Positions 1-13,100 of a DNA stretch of 64,000 nt are shown here, piece by piece. Each line of letters starts with the position of its first letter. Position 1 is the stretch's first letter. The translations under genes and the position numbers were made by a program. The stretch is from Myrica gale (taxonomy: Eukaryota > Streptophyta > Magnoliopsida > Fagales > Myricaceae): NCBI GenBank assembly GCA_963930655.1, contig OZ005613.1, positions 7,820,501 through 7,884,500 on the forward strand, read 5' to 3'. The notes under the pieces were generated by a model that was not told the DNA's origin, made no database searches, and was given only the letters and a program-made list of their open reading frames with translations.

Positions 1-2925
1 TGTACAACAGAGAATTAACCTTTATATATAGCATCCAGACAACATCAAAACAAAAATGTCTAGCACCGAATGACTTCGGAAAGAGTCTGAACGACCTAAG
101 AAATCGTTCGAACAACTCAAGAACGCGTCCGGACGACTCAATAAAGTGTGGAGACGCTTTTTGGAGGAGGAACGAGTTAACTCAGCTATGGCATCATCCC
201 GCCACCTTCCCCACACGCCCAAAAATACAAATCAATACACTTAAAACAAACCTAAGACTTAACACAATCAATTTCTACATAAAAATCAATCAAAAAACAC
301 AATATACTATGCAAAAAATGTAATTGAAATTCTATACGTAAAACTATAAAAAAAATATAATTTTACCATTAAAATCTTGTTAAAAGTAAGCAAAACATAC
401 CTGGATGTGATTACATCCACGAAAGAGTGATATTACGTCAAAATTTGTCAAGAAAAAACTTGAGTTTTGAGAAAAAAAATTTTAGGAGAAATGGTTCGGT
501 ATTTGTGAAAATGCCGAATTATTCGATTTTTTAAAATACGTCGCTAGTGTCTGGACTCCAAGCATGCAGTCCGGACGCCTTTTTGCACATGTGGCCCAAT
601 CAACGAACTTCGTATTAAATGCCAAAATTTAAACTGTTTAAAATGATTCGGCACAATAAACACGTACGAACATTTTTTCATGTCGTGCGAACAGATTTCC
701 TATGAATTGGCGCGACGTGGAAGCGCACATTTAGCTGAATAAACGACGAATATCATCCGAAAGTCTATAAAGGGTTTAGAGTGTGACAACCATTATCAAC
801 TTTCGTATAATGCAAACACGTGTACGCCATGCGAAGGTTACAGGAACATCCGAATGGTATCCTAAATTGTACCAACGCCAACATCGTTTACTATGAGGTG
901 TGATATAGGAGTCAAGACGCCATTTGACATCGTCCGAACGTCTAACAGATATATTTCGCATGTTAAATTCACTAAATTTACTTTACTTCACAAAACTTAA
1001 TTTATTTAAATGATTTAATTTACGTCATAAATTTATTTCACTTAATTTAATTTACTTCATTCAATTCAACACAATGTAATTTGGCACAAATATTTAACAT
1101 AATTTATTTATTTTGAATACATAAAAAAATATAGTTAGACATACTTTTATATTAGGGTTAAATGCATGTCATGCCCCTGTGGTATGCGGTAATAGCAAAT
1201 ATGCCCCTGAGATAAACAAAGTCCTTTTCATACCCCTGAGGTATACATTCAGGAGCGAATATGCCCTTCCGTTATGTGCCGTTTGAAACACTAACGGTAA
1301 ATGCTGACGTGTTAAAATTCGACACGTCAGCACAATCACAACTCGACACCTGGCATTTACAAAATTTCAAAAAAAAAAAAAGGATCTGGGCTCCCTTCGC
1401 CGCTCGGGGGTTCTCCCCCTGTTGGTGCTGACGTGTCGAATTTTGCACGTCAGCATTTACCGTTAGTGTTTCAAACGGCACATAACAGAAGGACATATTC
1501 GCTCCTGAATGTATACCTCAGGGGTATGAAAAGTACTTTTTTACCTCAGGGGCATATTTGCTATTACCACATACCACAGGGGCATGACATGCATTTAACC
1601 CTTTATATTAAATATCCGTTATAACTAATCACCAATTTAATTGTAATTACAAGCTAATTACTCTAACAGTTACAATCTAATTACACTAACCGTTCTGTTA
1701 GTGTAATCACTCATTTAATTTTACTAATTATCCGTTTAAATTTTAATAAATTTAATCTTGTGAAAAAACATAAGTAATATAAAATATAAAAATAATCCAA
1801 ATACCGAACGAAAAGCACAATCATAATGTCTAGTACAAGCCAGAAATGGTCTTTCAAATAATAAATAAATAATAGTGAAAAAGCATAAACAAAAGACTAG
1901 TCAAATCTCGAGCTGCCTCTAGCTCGTCCATATCTTGTCCGAGGGCATCACGAACATGCGACTGTCTGCAGCTGTATCGGAACGGTATGGATAGACTGGG
2001 AACTCTGAGATAATTGTTCTTTCATAGAGAACAGTTCCATCCGCATGAAGGAAGTTTTATCCCCTCCTCTCCAATTCATGAAGGAAGTTTTACCTGAAGT
2101 TCTTTGAGAGATCTCAAACGGGTAGTGAAAACGTTTTGGAGAAAATTTTGAGAGAAGTGAGTTTGAGATTTTGACAAAGTCTGACGAGTTTAATATGTCC
2201 AGGAACCATTCGAACGCTTTTGATTGGCATTCGGACGCTTCTCAGTAGTTATATTCACACGTGACCCTATCAAATTTAACGTCATTAAATATGCCCGATA
2301 CGACAAGGTTCTAGAACTTATACTGTCTGAACGGTATTTGTTGGTCCGGACGGTTTCGATGTCACGTGTCTGAAGTTTTGTAATGTGGAACCACACGATT
2401 CGCAGGAGAAGCTTTCATAATTGTGCGGACCTTTTTTCGTACCAACCGGACGATGTTATTTTTTCCATTGGAATGTTGTTGATAACGTCCGGACTGGATT
2501 GAGTGTTCATGATTGTTTTTAATTTGTTCCAATATCCTGACGATTATTATTCATTAGGTAATGTCCGTTTGGACGTTTTATAAAAAGACTCTGGACGGTA
2601 TTGTAAAAATTGTGACGATTCTAATGGTCACTCAGTTATGACGATTTGAAATTTATCACCCTGCAGAGAGTCCGAACGGTTTGCTTGTTTGTCCAGACTA
2701 GATTTTATTTTTTGACGATTTTTATCGTCACTCATTCGCAACGTGTGAATGTCGTCATACCAAAAATACGTCCGAACTTATTTTTGACCGGTCTGGACCG
2801 TTTTGACCTTCCTGGATGGTTTTGGGTGATGAAATTAATATTTTGTCATAGAAAGTTCACTTTAATTGACAAAATTTGGTTTGACACCCAAAAAATTTTC
2901 ACCTAAAACTATATTTCTTGTAGTG
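1..2925 (-). mobile_element. CACTA (En/Spm-like) element, copy C, cut by the window edge
   Basis: The right edge reads CTTGTAGTG (ending at 2925), the reverse complement of the CACTACAAG terminus of plant CACTA transposons. Just inside are the subterminal hairpin words built on GGTGACAAA and many GTCCGGAC- or GTTCGAAC-like 8-mers. The interior matches by eye the copies at 26100-31303 and 56171-58171, including the acidic C-terminal coding end near 1905-1960 and the AT-rich block near 1000-1150. The left end lies outside the window, so no target duplication can be read. An MULE MITE is inserted at 1155-1601. No intact transposase frame is present, so this is a decayed or non-autonomous copy. 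Confidence 0.75.
1155..1601. mobile_element. Long-TIR MULE-type MITE (foldback)
   Basis: Two inverted arms of about 180 bp (1155-1340 and 1420-1601) start GGGTTAAATGC and end GCATTTAACCC, separated by an A-rich spacer. The element is flanked by the 9-bp duplication TTTATATTA (1146-1154 and 1602-1610), the length typical of Mutator-like elements. The related CACTA copy near 27970-27990 carries this 9-mer once with matching flanks on both sides, which is a paralogous empty site. There is no coding capacity. The short open frames here are products of the inverted repeat. Confidence 0.9.
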
Positions 2926-4070
2926 AAATGTCTACCACCGCTTATCCTAAAGGCAGTACATAACTTGTGGGAGTGTGTTGTACATTGTCTGAAACGTTGT
3001 ATTGCCAGTCTCAATGAGGATGCTAATGTTTGTGGTGCTGATTGTATGGAATCCACCAGAATCAATTTCCAATCTGGTACACTTCAAGCTTTCTTTCTCA
3101 CTAGAATAAAATCTCATATACATATATTGAAAAAAAAGATATAAAATAAATGTATTAGTAATTTTGTACCTTTGGACCTCTATATGACTGCAAGCAGTTG
3201 ATGTCATCCAATTATCTACTAGGATAGTTGAAAAGAATTTCAATTTTAACCAAAATCTAAGTTTTCCCAAAATTGTTTTATTCCTCGATTGTGGACTTAG
3301 AGACATGAGTTCAATCAGTCAATAAGGTCTAACACAGATGATGTATTTTTTTCTTCATAGAGGAAGGATATAACTGCTCATGCTATATATTCTTGTTGGT
3401 AATCAATGTCTACTCGATCTTACCGATGTGAACAAAGCGCAACACTATATGGAGAATTGCTACAGCCATTGCAAGAAGAAGTAGTAGATATATATTTTCC
3501 AGGGAAAATATACTTAGCGGGAAGAGAAAAATTGGAAGTGGAGCATACTACTCAAATGCAAAACAAATAGATGTATCAAATGAATTTACACGTTTGCATC
3601 AATAAATCTACAATTATCACAGATGTGGACCTTACATAATGTTTGGATGTACGTAGCAAGCAATATACAGTTCTGTGCGCAAATGTTTGCATGTGGACCT
3701 GTGGCATGTTCTGTTCTCAGAATCTCATCTCTTCAGTCATTTTATGTATGTTACAATACATAAATTAAAGCAAAAAAAAAGTGCAAACCAACCGGACCCA
3801 TGATGTTGCATCATTCAGACATTTCCATGTGACACTTTCGCAGGTATTCCCTCGACTTAGTATCAGCATATTGTTCAATAAAGACAATAAGGAATGGTAT
3901 CAACTTCAACCTCCATCCAACTAGATATCTAACGTTAAAGATAGAAAAAAAACTTGCATCTTCAATATGTAAAAGTTATGAACACCACCATTTTCGCTCT
4001 TTAGGGAAGATTTTTTTGGAGATGTGACCAAAATCGTCTTCAAAGTCTAATAACCTTTACAGATGAAAAT
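2926..4070. other. Unassigned sequence, possible decayed coding fragment
   Basis: This stretch is mostly AT-rich with no recognisable gene. On the + strand 2950-3080 reads as a short cysteine-containing stretch (WECVVHCLKRC then NVCGADC) directly after an AG-ending, splice-like boundary. It could be an exon relic cut by the CACTA end, but I do not recognise the family and the frame stops at 3144. Confidence 0.2.
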
Positions 4071-4073
4071 TTA

Positions 4074-4252
4074 GGGCTTGTTCGGCCATTTAGTATTCTC
4101 AGGATTTTTTGAATCCTGAGAATACACAAACCGAACATGTTTTTTAACCTCACCTAAAAATAACTACAGCACGCATACCAATAAAGTTAACATCACCTAA
4201 AAATTCTCAAAACACAAAAAATTCTCAAAAAACACCATTACCGAACAGCCTC
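4074..4252. mobile_element. PIF/Harbinger (Tourist-like) MITE
   Basis: This 179-bp element has imperfect terminal inverted repeats, GGGCTTGTTCGG on the left and CCGAACAGCCTC on the right. It is flanked by the 3-bp direct repeat TTA (4071-4073, 4253-4255). TTA duplication and a GG-C-TGTT-GG terminus are typical of Tourist/PIF-Harbinger MITEs. A short internal palindrome around TTTGAATCCTGAGAA is present. It is non-coding. Confidence 0.6.
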
Positions 4253-4595
4253 TTAACTGTCCCAAAAAAATGCATTAGAGACGAAAACAAATTGTCGTCC
4301 CTATTTGGCAACGTAATAAAGTCGTCTCTAATTTGTACTGGAGAGATGACAGAAACGTTTATGGACGAACTAGATTTCGTGGCCCAATGTGTTCGACTCG
4401 AATTGAGCCCTTACGATTCAGGGAAAAAAATGTATCAATAATGTTCGAACCAAATCGAACATGTGAGTCCGAATATGATGTTTGATAAGTAACGAACATA
4501 CATTTTATTTAATGTTCGCGTTCACTATTGTTTGAAGGTATTTTCGGTGCTATTCTTTTATGTTCGAATATGTGTTCTTATATGTTCAAATGTTA

Positions 4596-4810
4596 GTGTC
4601 AACACATGTGATGATAGTCTCGACACATGCCACATGAACTTGAGTGTTGTTTTGATGGTGTTGACACATGCGAGCATAGTGTCAACACATGCCACATGAG
4701 CCTGAGTATTGTTTTTGATGTGTCAACACATGCGAATATAATGTCGACACATACCACGTGCACCCAAGAACAAATTTTGATGGTAAGGCTGATGGTGTCG
4801 ACACATTCAC
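4596..4810. repeat. Short tandem array, about 62-bp unit
   Basis: Three to four diverged units each carry GTGTCGACACATG or GTGTCAACACATG followed by a CACATGAGCCTGAG-like stretch. The core GTGTYGACAC is itself palindromic. The units are too diverged for a recent expansion. The open frame across the array reflects only the repeat. Confidence 0.6.
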
Positions 4811-5225
4811 TTTAGGCTCAACTCATACGAAGATGGTCTTGGGAACCATACAATAATCCTGATTGATTTACAGAGATCAAACTTTGGCATTTACACCCTA
4901 TATTCCATCAAAATATACATTATATCGTGGTAATGTAAACCTAAGTACAAATGCAACAGAATGAAACATTAATCTAGTTTATATGGGTTCACACCTTATA
5001 ATCCATCAAAATATACATCATATTCATAATGTGGCAATGTCAACCACAGTGCAAATCTATCAAAATATACATAAAAAAGTAGCAATGTCAACCACAATAT
5101 ATATAAGTTCATAGACATAGACGAATGTAAAATAGTTAATTATATATATGCATATATGAACGAAACAAAAGTGTAGGTTAAATGCCACAAAAGAATATGT
5201 CACCACACCCCAATAGTGACATGCA
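4811..5225. repeat. Imperfect repeats, no gene
   Basis: The word ATCCATCAAAATATACAT recurs at about 4903 and 5001, and a shorter form (ATCAAAATATACAT) at about 5057. The first two are followed by a GGTAATGT or GGCAATGT stretch about 30 bp later. Nothing else is recognisable. Confidence 0.4.
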
Positions 5226-6019
5226 TCATGGGAGGCTCACAAGGTCTAGAAGTTGGTCCTCAATAAATGCAATCCCATTGTGAATGGAATGCATATGCTC
5301 CTCGATAAACGTATGAAGACTAGCTAGTTGCATTGTCATCTCGGCCAAGAACCCATCTACCCACTGTGGCCACTTTGGGTGGCCTGCATGCTCCTCTCCT
5401 ACCTCAAGCACTACCCCTTCCATATTCGCGTCAACCTGATCTTGGGCCCTAGGTCGTGCACAACGGCCAACATGGCCTGCACTTCTCACGTGAGTGTTCC
5501 ACCCAATAGGTCGCATCTGACAGATAATCTTCTTGTCAGGTATGCCTTTGACCCCCACCGCTATGAGGAAGCATGTAATCAGAATACCAAATGGAAGACT
5601 GTCTTGAGAGATAACATGTACCTCACGACGGATAATTCGATATATCCGCCCGGACAGATCTATATGGGTCTCGGTTGCCAACTTAAACATGAATCGAGCA
5701 CGATCATGGGTAAAGCTCGTCTTATGGAGCTTGGGATCAATATTGGAGGCGAGCACTAAATGCAGTATCCGAAAAAGGGGATCAAGTCATCTTGTCGGAT
5801 TATTGCTCCTCCTCTATAGTACGGCTCAGGACGACCGATCATGGACAACATTATCTGGGCCATGGTCGGCTCAGCAACCGCAGGATGAGGAGGGGCATCG
5901 CCATTTGGTGGAAGAGGAGGAGAGGCATCACCCCTTGTTGTAGGAGGAGGTGCATTACCCTCTAGTGGAACTGCAGCCCTAGGGATCTTCAGAAACTCGA
6001 CAATCACATCTGCCGACAC
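5226..6019 (-). pseudogene. Decayed plant transposon ORF1-like protein
   Basis: The conceptual protein contains a proline-rich leader (5800-5960) and a block around LHLVLASNIDPKLHK. That block matches by eye the segment MHLILCSSIDPKKHT in the CACTA ORF at 48820-48880. The block belongs to the putative plant transposon protein domain found in plant transposons and retroelements. The two halves are in different frames, joined near 5756-5770, so the gene is frameshifted. No element termini were located around it, and its exact class is unknown. Confidence 0.5.
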
Positions 6020-8096
6020 AGTTACCCTGATCCCATGGACCTAAAATTAGAAGAGAGAGTTAAAACTAGCATATCATTCCATGATAATCAAGAAATAATT
6101 TTTATTTTCAGTTGTTACTAGTACTTTGTATAAATCGGAGATTGTGTACCACAATGTTGTGGAACTGTGGTGTAATTTTGAAGGAGAGTAGTTTAAGCGT
6201 AAGATTAATTCCTTTGAATGTGATGTTGATATGTGCAGACTCATCGTTGATAATCTATGTGGAGCATGAGATATGTGTACCAGAGGAAGTGCCAATGGAG
6301 TCCCCTCCACAATTGCCTTTCTGATAGGGTCCTCGGCCTAAGCCCCTTACCAATGCCCAAATCCCTCACATGTACGACTTGTGAGTACACGCGGCAAGCC
6401 CATGCCTCAAAGATAATGCTCGATTGGCCGTTGTACTAATAACAATACTTGAGCCAAAAGAAAGATAAATTAAAGAAAGATGGATAGTTAAGAAGGTGGA
6501 GGAATAGAACCACAAATCTAAGCTTGAATGGGCTAACATCCAAAACTAACCAAGAACCTGAGGCTTTTTGAGCCTTAAGCTTGTAGAGCCGAACTCTGAG
6601 ACAAGCCCAGTACTTACAAATACATAAGCCTAAGCTACCCAAGATAAACTTAGAACCGATAGGCGAAACCTTGACAAGTTGAAGACCAAAGCACAAGAGA
6701 GCCACGCCTGAACTAAATACCCTTACTACTTAGCAATGAACTTGTAATGATATCAATTGAGAAGCCAAAGCTCGAGAGAACCATTCCCGATCTAAATGCC
6801 TTCTCCCTTGCAGCCGTACTTTGGAACCTTGTCAAGGGGAAGACAAAAGAACGAGAGAGCCACGCCCGAATTAAATACCCATACTACTTACCAATGAACT
6901 CATCATGATATCAATTGAGAAGCTAAAGCTCGAGAGAACCATTTCCCATGCCAACTTACCGCTAGTGGAGGGATCACCATTAACCCACTAGTTTCTCTAG
7001 ACTCGAGCAAGATCAATCTAGAGTCTAACATGAAAGAACTACGTCCATGTTATGCCAAGAGGGGTGACAGGGGGCTACCTAAACCCAATAAAAGGCACTT
7101 AGGCTAAAAGCTCATGCGTAGACTCAATTCAATATATTTTCAATGTATGTCTTACAATGAGTGCCATAGAGGGGTATTTATGAGCTTGGGCGGCAAGGGC
7201 CTTCCTTGATTGCCACTCAAAATCATATCTCCTAAGATCAATCTTTCAAAGTATGACCAAGATTGTTTCTTTAATTAACTTAAACCAACATGGTAAGTTT
7301 TTGACTCAAAAAGCAATATGACACTTCATTGCTGCCGCCGTGCTCCACCGTCCTCGCTGCCGCTCCACCACTTTGTTGGGTGGTGATATAATTCTACTAC
7401 TTATGGCTTTCCGGATCCATTGGAAACAACCTTCCATGTGCTCCACCGTGCGTCGCATCCTCTAGTGGTTTTGTGGTGGTGCTACCAAACCTCACCACTT
7501 GGTCTTGAGAACCTCCCCGAATCAACTCCTCCTACAATTTTTTTGGCACCGTCGTGGCTGGTGGCCATGTGGTGGTGCCATCATTGTGCTCCATCATCCA
7601 TGTCGAGTCTTCTAGTATCAACCCTCCATAGGCTCATCCTATGTTATGATGTGGCTCGTTTGTCTTGGTTGGAGTTGAATAAGGGCAATGGCCTTGCCAA
7701 GTTACCCTTCGCCATGCCATGAGCAAGCCTTACTGTCCTTAAGGCCTTTTCAAGCATGCTTGCAAGCCTTGAAAATTTGGGGTCTCTAGTGTTGTTCTTG
7801 TCACTTTCACCACATAGAATGTGGTTGGTGATGGGACTGATTTTGCTGAGGTTGGTGAGGGTCTAATACTGATGTGGGAGAGGGTAATGAGATTGGTGAG
7901 AGGACTAATATTGTTGTAAGATACGGTTTTTGGGTAGGTCAGGCTGAGGTTATTGAGAGAGATAAGGCCCAGAGTAGGGAATCAGAATGCTCCTGAGGCT
8001 GATGAAGACGATTTTTGAGGTGACAGAGAGAGGAATGAAGTTCATAAAGGTCATGGGGATGAAGGAGAGTTGAGTGACTTTGTTGAGGCTGATGAT
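6020..8096. other. Degenerate repeat-derived sequence
   Basis: No intact gene is visible. About 6690-6800 and 6850-6955 form a direct duplication of about 157-bp period, sharing GAGAGCCACGCC and TGATATCAATTGAGAAG. The stretch 7800-8096 runs into an acidic coding-like segment (VEADDDELELFGDGV) that continues after the LTR at 9352, so it was continuous before that LTR inserted. Confidence 0.4.
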
Positions 8097-8101
8097 GATG
8101 A

Positions 8102-9346
8102 TGAGTCCTAGATTTCAGGATTAAGGTAACCCAAGAGGGGGGTGAATTGATTTTCTAAACTTTTCGCTTAAAACCTCCAAAGATGTGTTTGCAAGTAAAA
8201 CCTACTTTAGCACACGTGTAAATATGCAACAAATATAATTAAGTGATAAAAGTAAGGAGAAGGGTAAGAGAAGCAAACACTCAATTTTTAGGTGGTTCGG
8301 CAAACCCGCCTACATCCACCCCTTAAGCTCCTTCACCGAGCCTTGAGGTTTTCCACTATTCTCCAATAGCTTTACACACTAGCTTCTAGGTGCTAGAGAA
8401 CCGTACAAGTTTTTTCTCCTAGGCTCAACACTTAAACCCACCCAAGTGATTTTTCTGGCTCACCACTCACAACCTCACCAAGCTTGAGATATACACTCTC
8501 AAAGCTTCTTCTTAATTGAACAACTTCACTAAAGGAAACACCTCTTTTGATAGAAGATTTGAGGAACAAGACTCTTTCAAAGAGTGGATAAGAAAATTGA
8601 AAGCTCTATCTCTTTTGATTCATACAATGATAAGGATGTGAAAGTGTAATTTGTGTGAATGATATGAGAAATATGGAATATGAATGTTTATAATATTCTT
8701 AAGTGATTTAAATGATATGTGGTCGTTTGTTATTAATTTTGAACGAAATGAAGGTGTATATAGTCTACATATGAAAACTACCCGTTGGGAGTAGTCTGTT
8801 TAAACGAGTCAGTCAACCGCTTAAAGTTACCGTTTTCCCAACAGTCATATTGTCAGAAGTTCAACGGATATATTTTAAAAACCAACCGGTCGACCGCTAC
8901 ACCAAGCGGTCGATGCCCGGTCGACTTCTTCAACTTAAGCACATAGTCCGGTTGTTTTAAAATCATGCTTGTTGACCACTTTTAAACACCCAATTTTAAA
9001 GACTTACTTCCCATAAGTATATGAAAGTTTTGGGAGTTTGTTTGGGGTGTTTTGAAACCTTTAAAAACATTTTTATCTTTTAAACAAAACATAAAACAGT
9101 TTATGCACGTTTTGAAAGATATGCAAGTCCGTGATTCAAATCCTTGTCAAAAGTGAAACAAAGAGTTACAAGGATGATACTCTAAAGTCTTGAATCTTCA
9201 CTTTGAGCTCCTTGCATTTTCTTGTTTTTCTTTCTTCAAGTCTTTAGCTCTTTCATCAAGTCGTCTTTGTCTTTGAAGTGTCTATTTTATAAACTTGATC
9301 TATTTATTGAAATCATCAAAATCTCGATTGTGCACAAAAACCAACA
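8102..9346 (-). mobile_element. Solo LTR, Ty1-copia type
   Basis: On the minus strand it begins TGTTGGTTTTTGTGC and ends in CA, with a block TTCACCCCCCTCTTGG near its 3' end. That block is very like the copia LTR at 62315-63478 (TTCACCCCCCCTCTAGG). Direct repeats GATGA flank it (8097-8101 and 9347-9351). The flanking sequence reads through in frame when the LTR and one GATGA are removed, supporting a solo LTR left by recombination. A second copy lies at 13520-14756. Confidence 0.8.
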
Positions 9347-9351
9347 GATGA

Positions 9352-10096
9352 ACTTGAGCTATTTGGGGATGGAGTTATAATTGATTTGGATGGTTGCTAG
9401 GTTTCTGTTGCTGGGTTTTCGTTGATGGATTTCTGTTTATGTCAATATTTGTTGTTATGCTTGAAAATGGAACTCGAGTTATAGTGCATGTACTTACTCA
9501 TTGAATAATTGTATTTCGAAGAACTGTGTTTTGGTCTAACATAAACTAGCCAACCAGAATACAAAAACCCATAAAAGCAACAGTTGGTTAATGCAATAGA
9601 ATTGGATTTCAATTACAATGTGACAAATAAGAATCGTAGTTGTCCCACCGAAATTGTAATATGAAGATAATATCACTACAAAAAAAACCAAAATACATAC
9701 ATGAGTGTAAAAAACCATCGGCTACCATTTACATAAACCTACTACAACTACAAATTGTCTAATACCAACTACATGAAATCCATTATTGTGCTAGAATAAA
9801 AAACTGAAACCCATTGTGATTACATCCTAGATAGTAAAAATTGCCTCTGAACTAGTTGGAATGCATAGCCAACAAACACACAGAGAAAGAAAACTCGGGA
9901 ACCCAACAAAGTAGCCTTGATCCGCTTCTCCTTCAACTATTGTTTGTGGATGTGGTCCTCCATAATCTTCATTTTCCGCAACAAACTAGTAAAACCTCTT
10001 CCACGCGTTGAGTAGGCGGATCAATTCATTCAAAATACTCCTAGGCCATATGCCTCTGCAATCACATTATATTCTAGTGTAACAACCTACAAAAAT
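9352..10096. other. Intergenic sequence, no gene seen
   Basis: The first 50 bases continue the acidic coding-like segment interrupted by the upstream LTR and then meet a stop. The rest is AT-rich. A lone CACTACAAAAAA at about 9674 resembles a CACTA terminus but has no visible partner. Confidence 0.3.
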
Positions 10097-10105
10097 TTGA
10101 ATTAA

Positions 10106-13100
10106 GGGTTAATTACAAAAAAACCCCTGGAACTTTCCCACTTATCCCAGTATCCCCCCCTAAAATATAACTCGTGGCAGCCTGACTCCACAAACTTACA
10201 AAAAGGTCACAGTTTTATTTTTGACACGTTTTTAAAGAAATCTTCAACGCTTTCCGTTACGCGTGAGTGACACGTGAGGTCTTTCAAATCAAAAAAGACC
10301 AAAACACCCTTGATTAATTAGAATGTGGTTTCGTTAAAAACCAACCCAATCGTGCATTCAAAGTTGTCCGAAGCAAAGACATGACACGAGCAAGCTGTCC
10401 GAACTCCACGTAGGATCTGGGGCTGTTAGGCACATTCATTTTATTCTCATTTTGCAAGGTGGAGTCTCTAATCCTTCCTCTATTCCCCTGATTTTTTTTC
10501 CCAATAGCTTGTTATGATGTTAGGGCTTGCGAAAATGGTTGAAAACAAGATTGTGGAATATGATGTCGTTTGAGTCTGTGAATTGCCTTTCGAAAATATA
10601 ATATCGTTTCCTGATTCTGCGAACACAAAATTTAAGAATAAACATGTGGTATCTTACCTGTTCTCCACATCAATGTAATGTCGTTCCTAAAAATATATGT
10701 TCATGCCCGATAGAGAAATAAATAACAAGATCTGATAAAAAGCTTGAAAAGAGTACTGCTCTAAGGATATTGTTAGCGATAAAATGACTATATTAAGCCA
10801 ATTCCCAATGCTACAGAGAAGTATGGCAATGACAATATTGTATTTGGTTAATGCACCCTTTGTCTCATTGTGTGTCCCCTTTGTCTCATTTTGTTTTGTT
10901 GTAATTTTGTATGTGTTATATATATATGTCTTTTCATCTAAGTGTTTTCCCCTTTTGTTGTAATGTGTGACCACGGGAAGAGGGTGTTGAAACGCATGCG
11001 AGGTTGAGAAGAAGTACAAGGACGAGGTTGAAAAACATTCCAAGCATATGAGAAGTACAAGGTCGCTTTGACAGTATTGTCTATTGTTGTAGTATGTTTG
11101 TTTTCTAGAGTAGTAGTATGTTTGGGGAATTGAGATCATATGTCATTTGGGCATCCCAACTTCGTTGTAATGTGTGATAATGTAATATTCGTTCTTTGTT
11201 GTGGAAGTATTATTTACACTGAGTCTAGGATCTTTTTAGTTTATGTAAATCAATTTGCCCTTCAATATAATATGTTGAAATTGTCCATCCATCTTAAGGT
11301 AATACAAATCTGATTGTAAGTTGAGTTGTAGGACCTTTTGATATTTTTAACAACTCAATTCTTTAATACAACGTGAACCACTTGTAATACAAATCCGTCC
11401 ATCCTAAATAATACAAATCTATAATACAATATGTTCAAGTTGTATTTGCAAGTCTGTTCAAAACTATGGCCTTACAAATCTGTCCATTCTTAAAAACAAT
11501 ACAACTCCACAAAATACATGTCACAAAACTTAATACAGATTAACAAATATGTCCATATCAAAACAGGATACAACTTCACAATGTGTACATGCTTATAATT
11601 CAGCTTCAACTTCACAAATATATGTACCCAGCTTCCAAAAAAACCATCATCTAAGCTCTCTTCGCCCTATATAGCTTCATTCGCTTACATTGACCTTCCA
11701 AGTTCTCTTCACCTCTCTCATTAACGCCTCAACTTCCTTGCTCCATTGTAACAACACCTACCATAACAAGAATTTTGAAATTAATAACATGATCTAGCCA
11801 GGAAAACAAAAAGGAAAGAAAAGATAAACAAAAAGGAAAAGAATGTGTCATTCTAGTGTTTATTGATTTCTTTAACCTAACTTACAGAATTGACATGGTA
11901 GTGCTGATAAGCCATTAGTCTACAAAAAACAGCAATTGATCACTAATTGACGGAGGTATCATTTCAAAATAGCAATTGTTTCAACTGTCAAACAATGGTA
12001 GTTCTCGTGCAGATATGCAAATGAGACATAATGAGATGCAAACATAAAGACTAATTGACTTCTATCCATTGAACTTAGTCACTGTTTTAGGGAAGAAAAA
12101 AAAAAGCATGCAAAGAGCAGAAGACATAAGCATATAAAAATCACATAACCCCAAGCAGTAGATATAAGCAGAAGGTAATTTTATTATCTTTTTGGAAGTG
12201 GTAATAAAAGTACTCGAAGGGGATCACTTTCTTTTAGTGAATCCAAAAACAGTATCCGAATCAAAACAGGAAAATGACATAATAAATAACTGCAGGGATT
12301 GCACGTTTCAACCATACAACCTAAAATGCTAATACCAAAGTACAACTATTAACTTAAACCAATTAAAAGTACAGCAATTAAAACAACAACAATAAAAAAT
12401 CTTCTACTTGGAACACATTAACATGTGAATTGAATGCAACAAAGACCGATGAGCAACATACACTTTTATTTTACATCTTTTTTTACATTTAGACAACACA
12501 CTATGACTGAAAATCAATTTATTATGGTATCTAGTCATAAACAATTAAAGCCATTAAAGGACAAACTCTAGTCTTGCACCATTCGTAGCCATGTTCTCTT
12601 GAAATGTAACAGCTTCACATCAATATTAATCAACTAATATAATAGTCCAAAAGAACCATTGGAGTTGACAAATGATTGGAGAACATACAAACAAGCAACA
12701 GTACCTGCCATGACTTCTAGAAAATGCTAATACCAACATGTGAGGAATGCACTGTAATAATTAGCCTATATCTATTTCCACACCGTGAAGGCCAAGACTT
12801 ACAGCAAATGACAAGTGCAAAAAGGCAGATGCTTAAAAAATTAGCAAACATACAAACAACTGCACACTTATTGGGAAGCACATGTTAATGTAGGGAGGGG
12901 ACCACTAAGCTTAATAAACAACACAAGCATTCAACATTTTAACAATCAACGTTTTACCCAATAGTGCTACATTTTCCAAATAGCAAGGGACAACTCAATG
13001 ATAGAACAAAAGTACAAATGCAAACTGACTCTACCGACAATGACCTGACCGATACTTCAAAAAATACAACACACTGACCCTACATTTTCATAAATGCGAG

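Noticed and set aside
1272..1624. Open frames on both strands
   Set aside because: They mirror each other because they lie in the inverted arms of the MULE MITE.
9674..9690. CACTACAAAAAA as a CACTA terminus
   Set aside because: No matching inverted end, no subterminal repeats and no 3-bp duplication could be found.
10687..11139. A 150-codon minus-strand frame as a protein gene
   Set aside because: The composition is what AT-rich DNA gives (Tyr, Asn, Ile, Lys, Ser), with no domain recognised, inside a MULE-like element.
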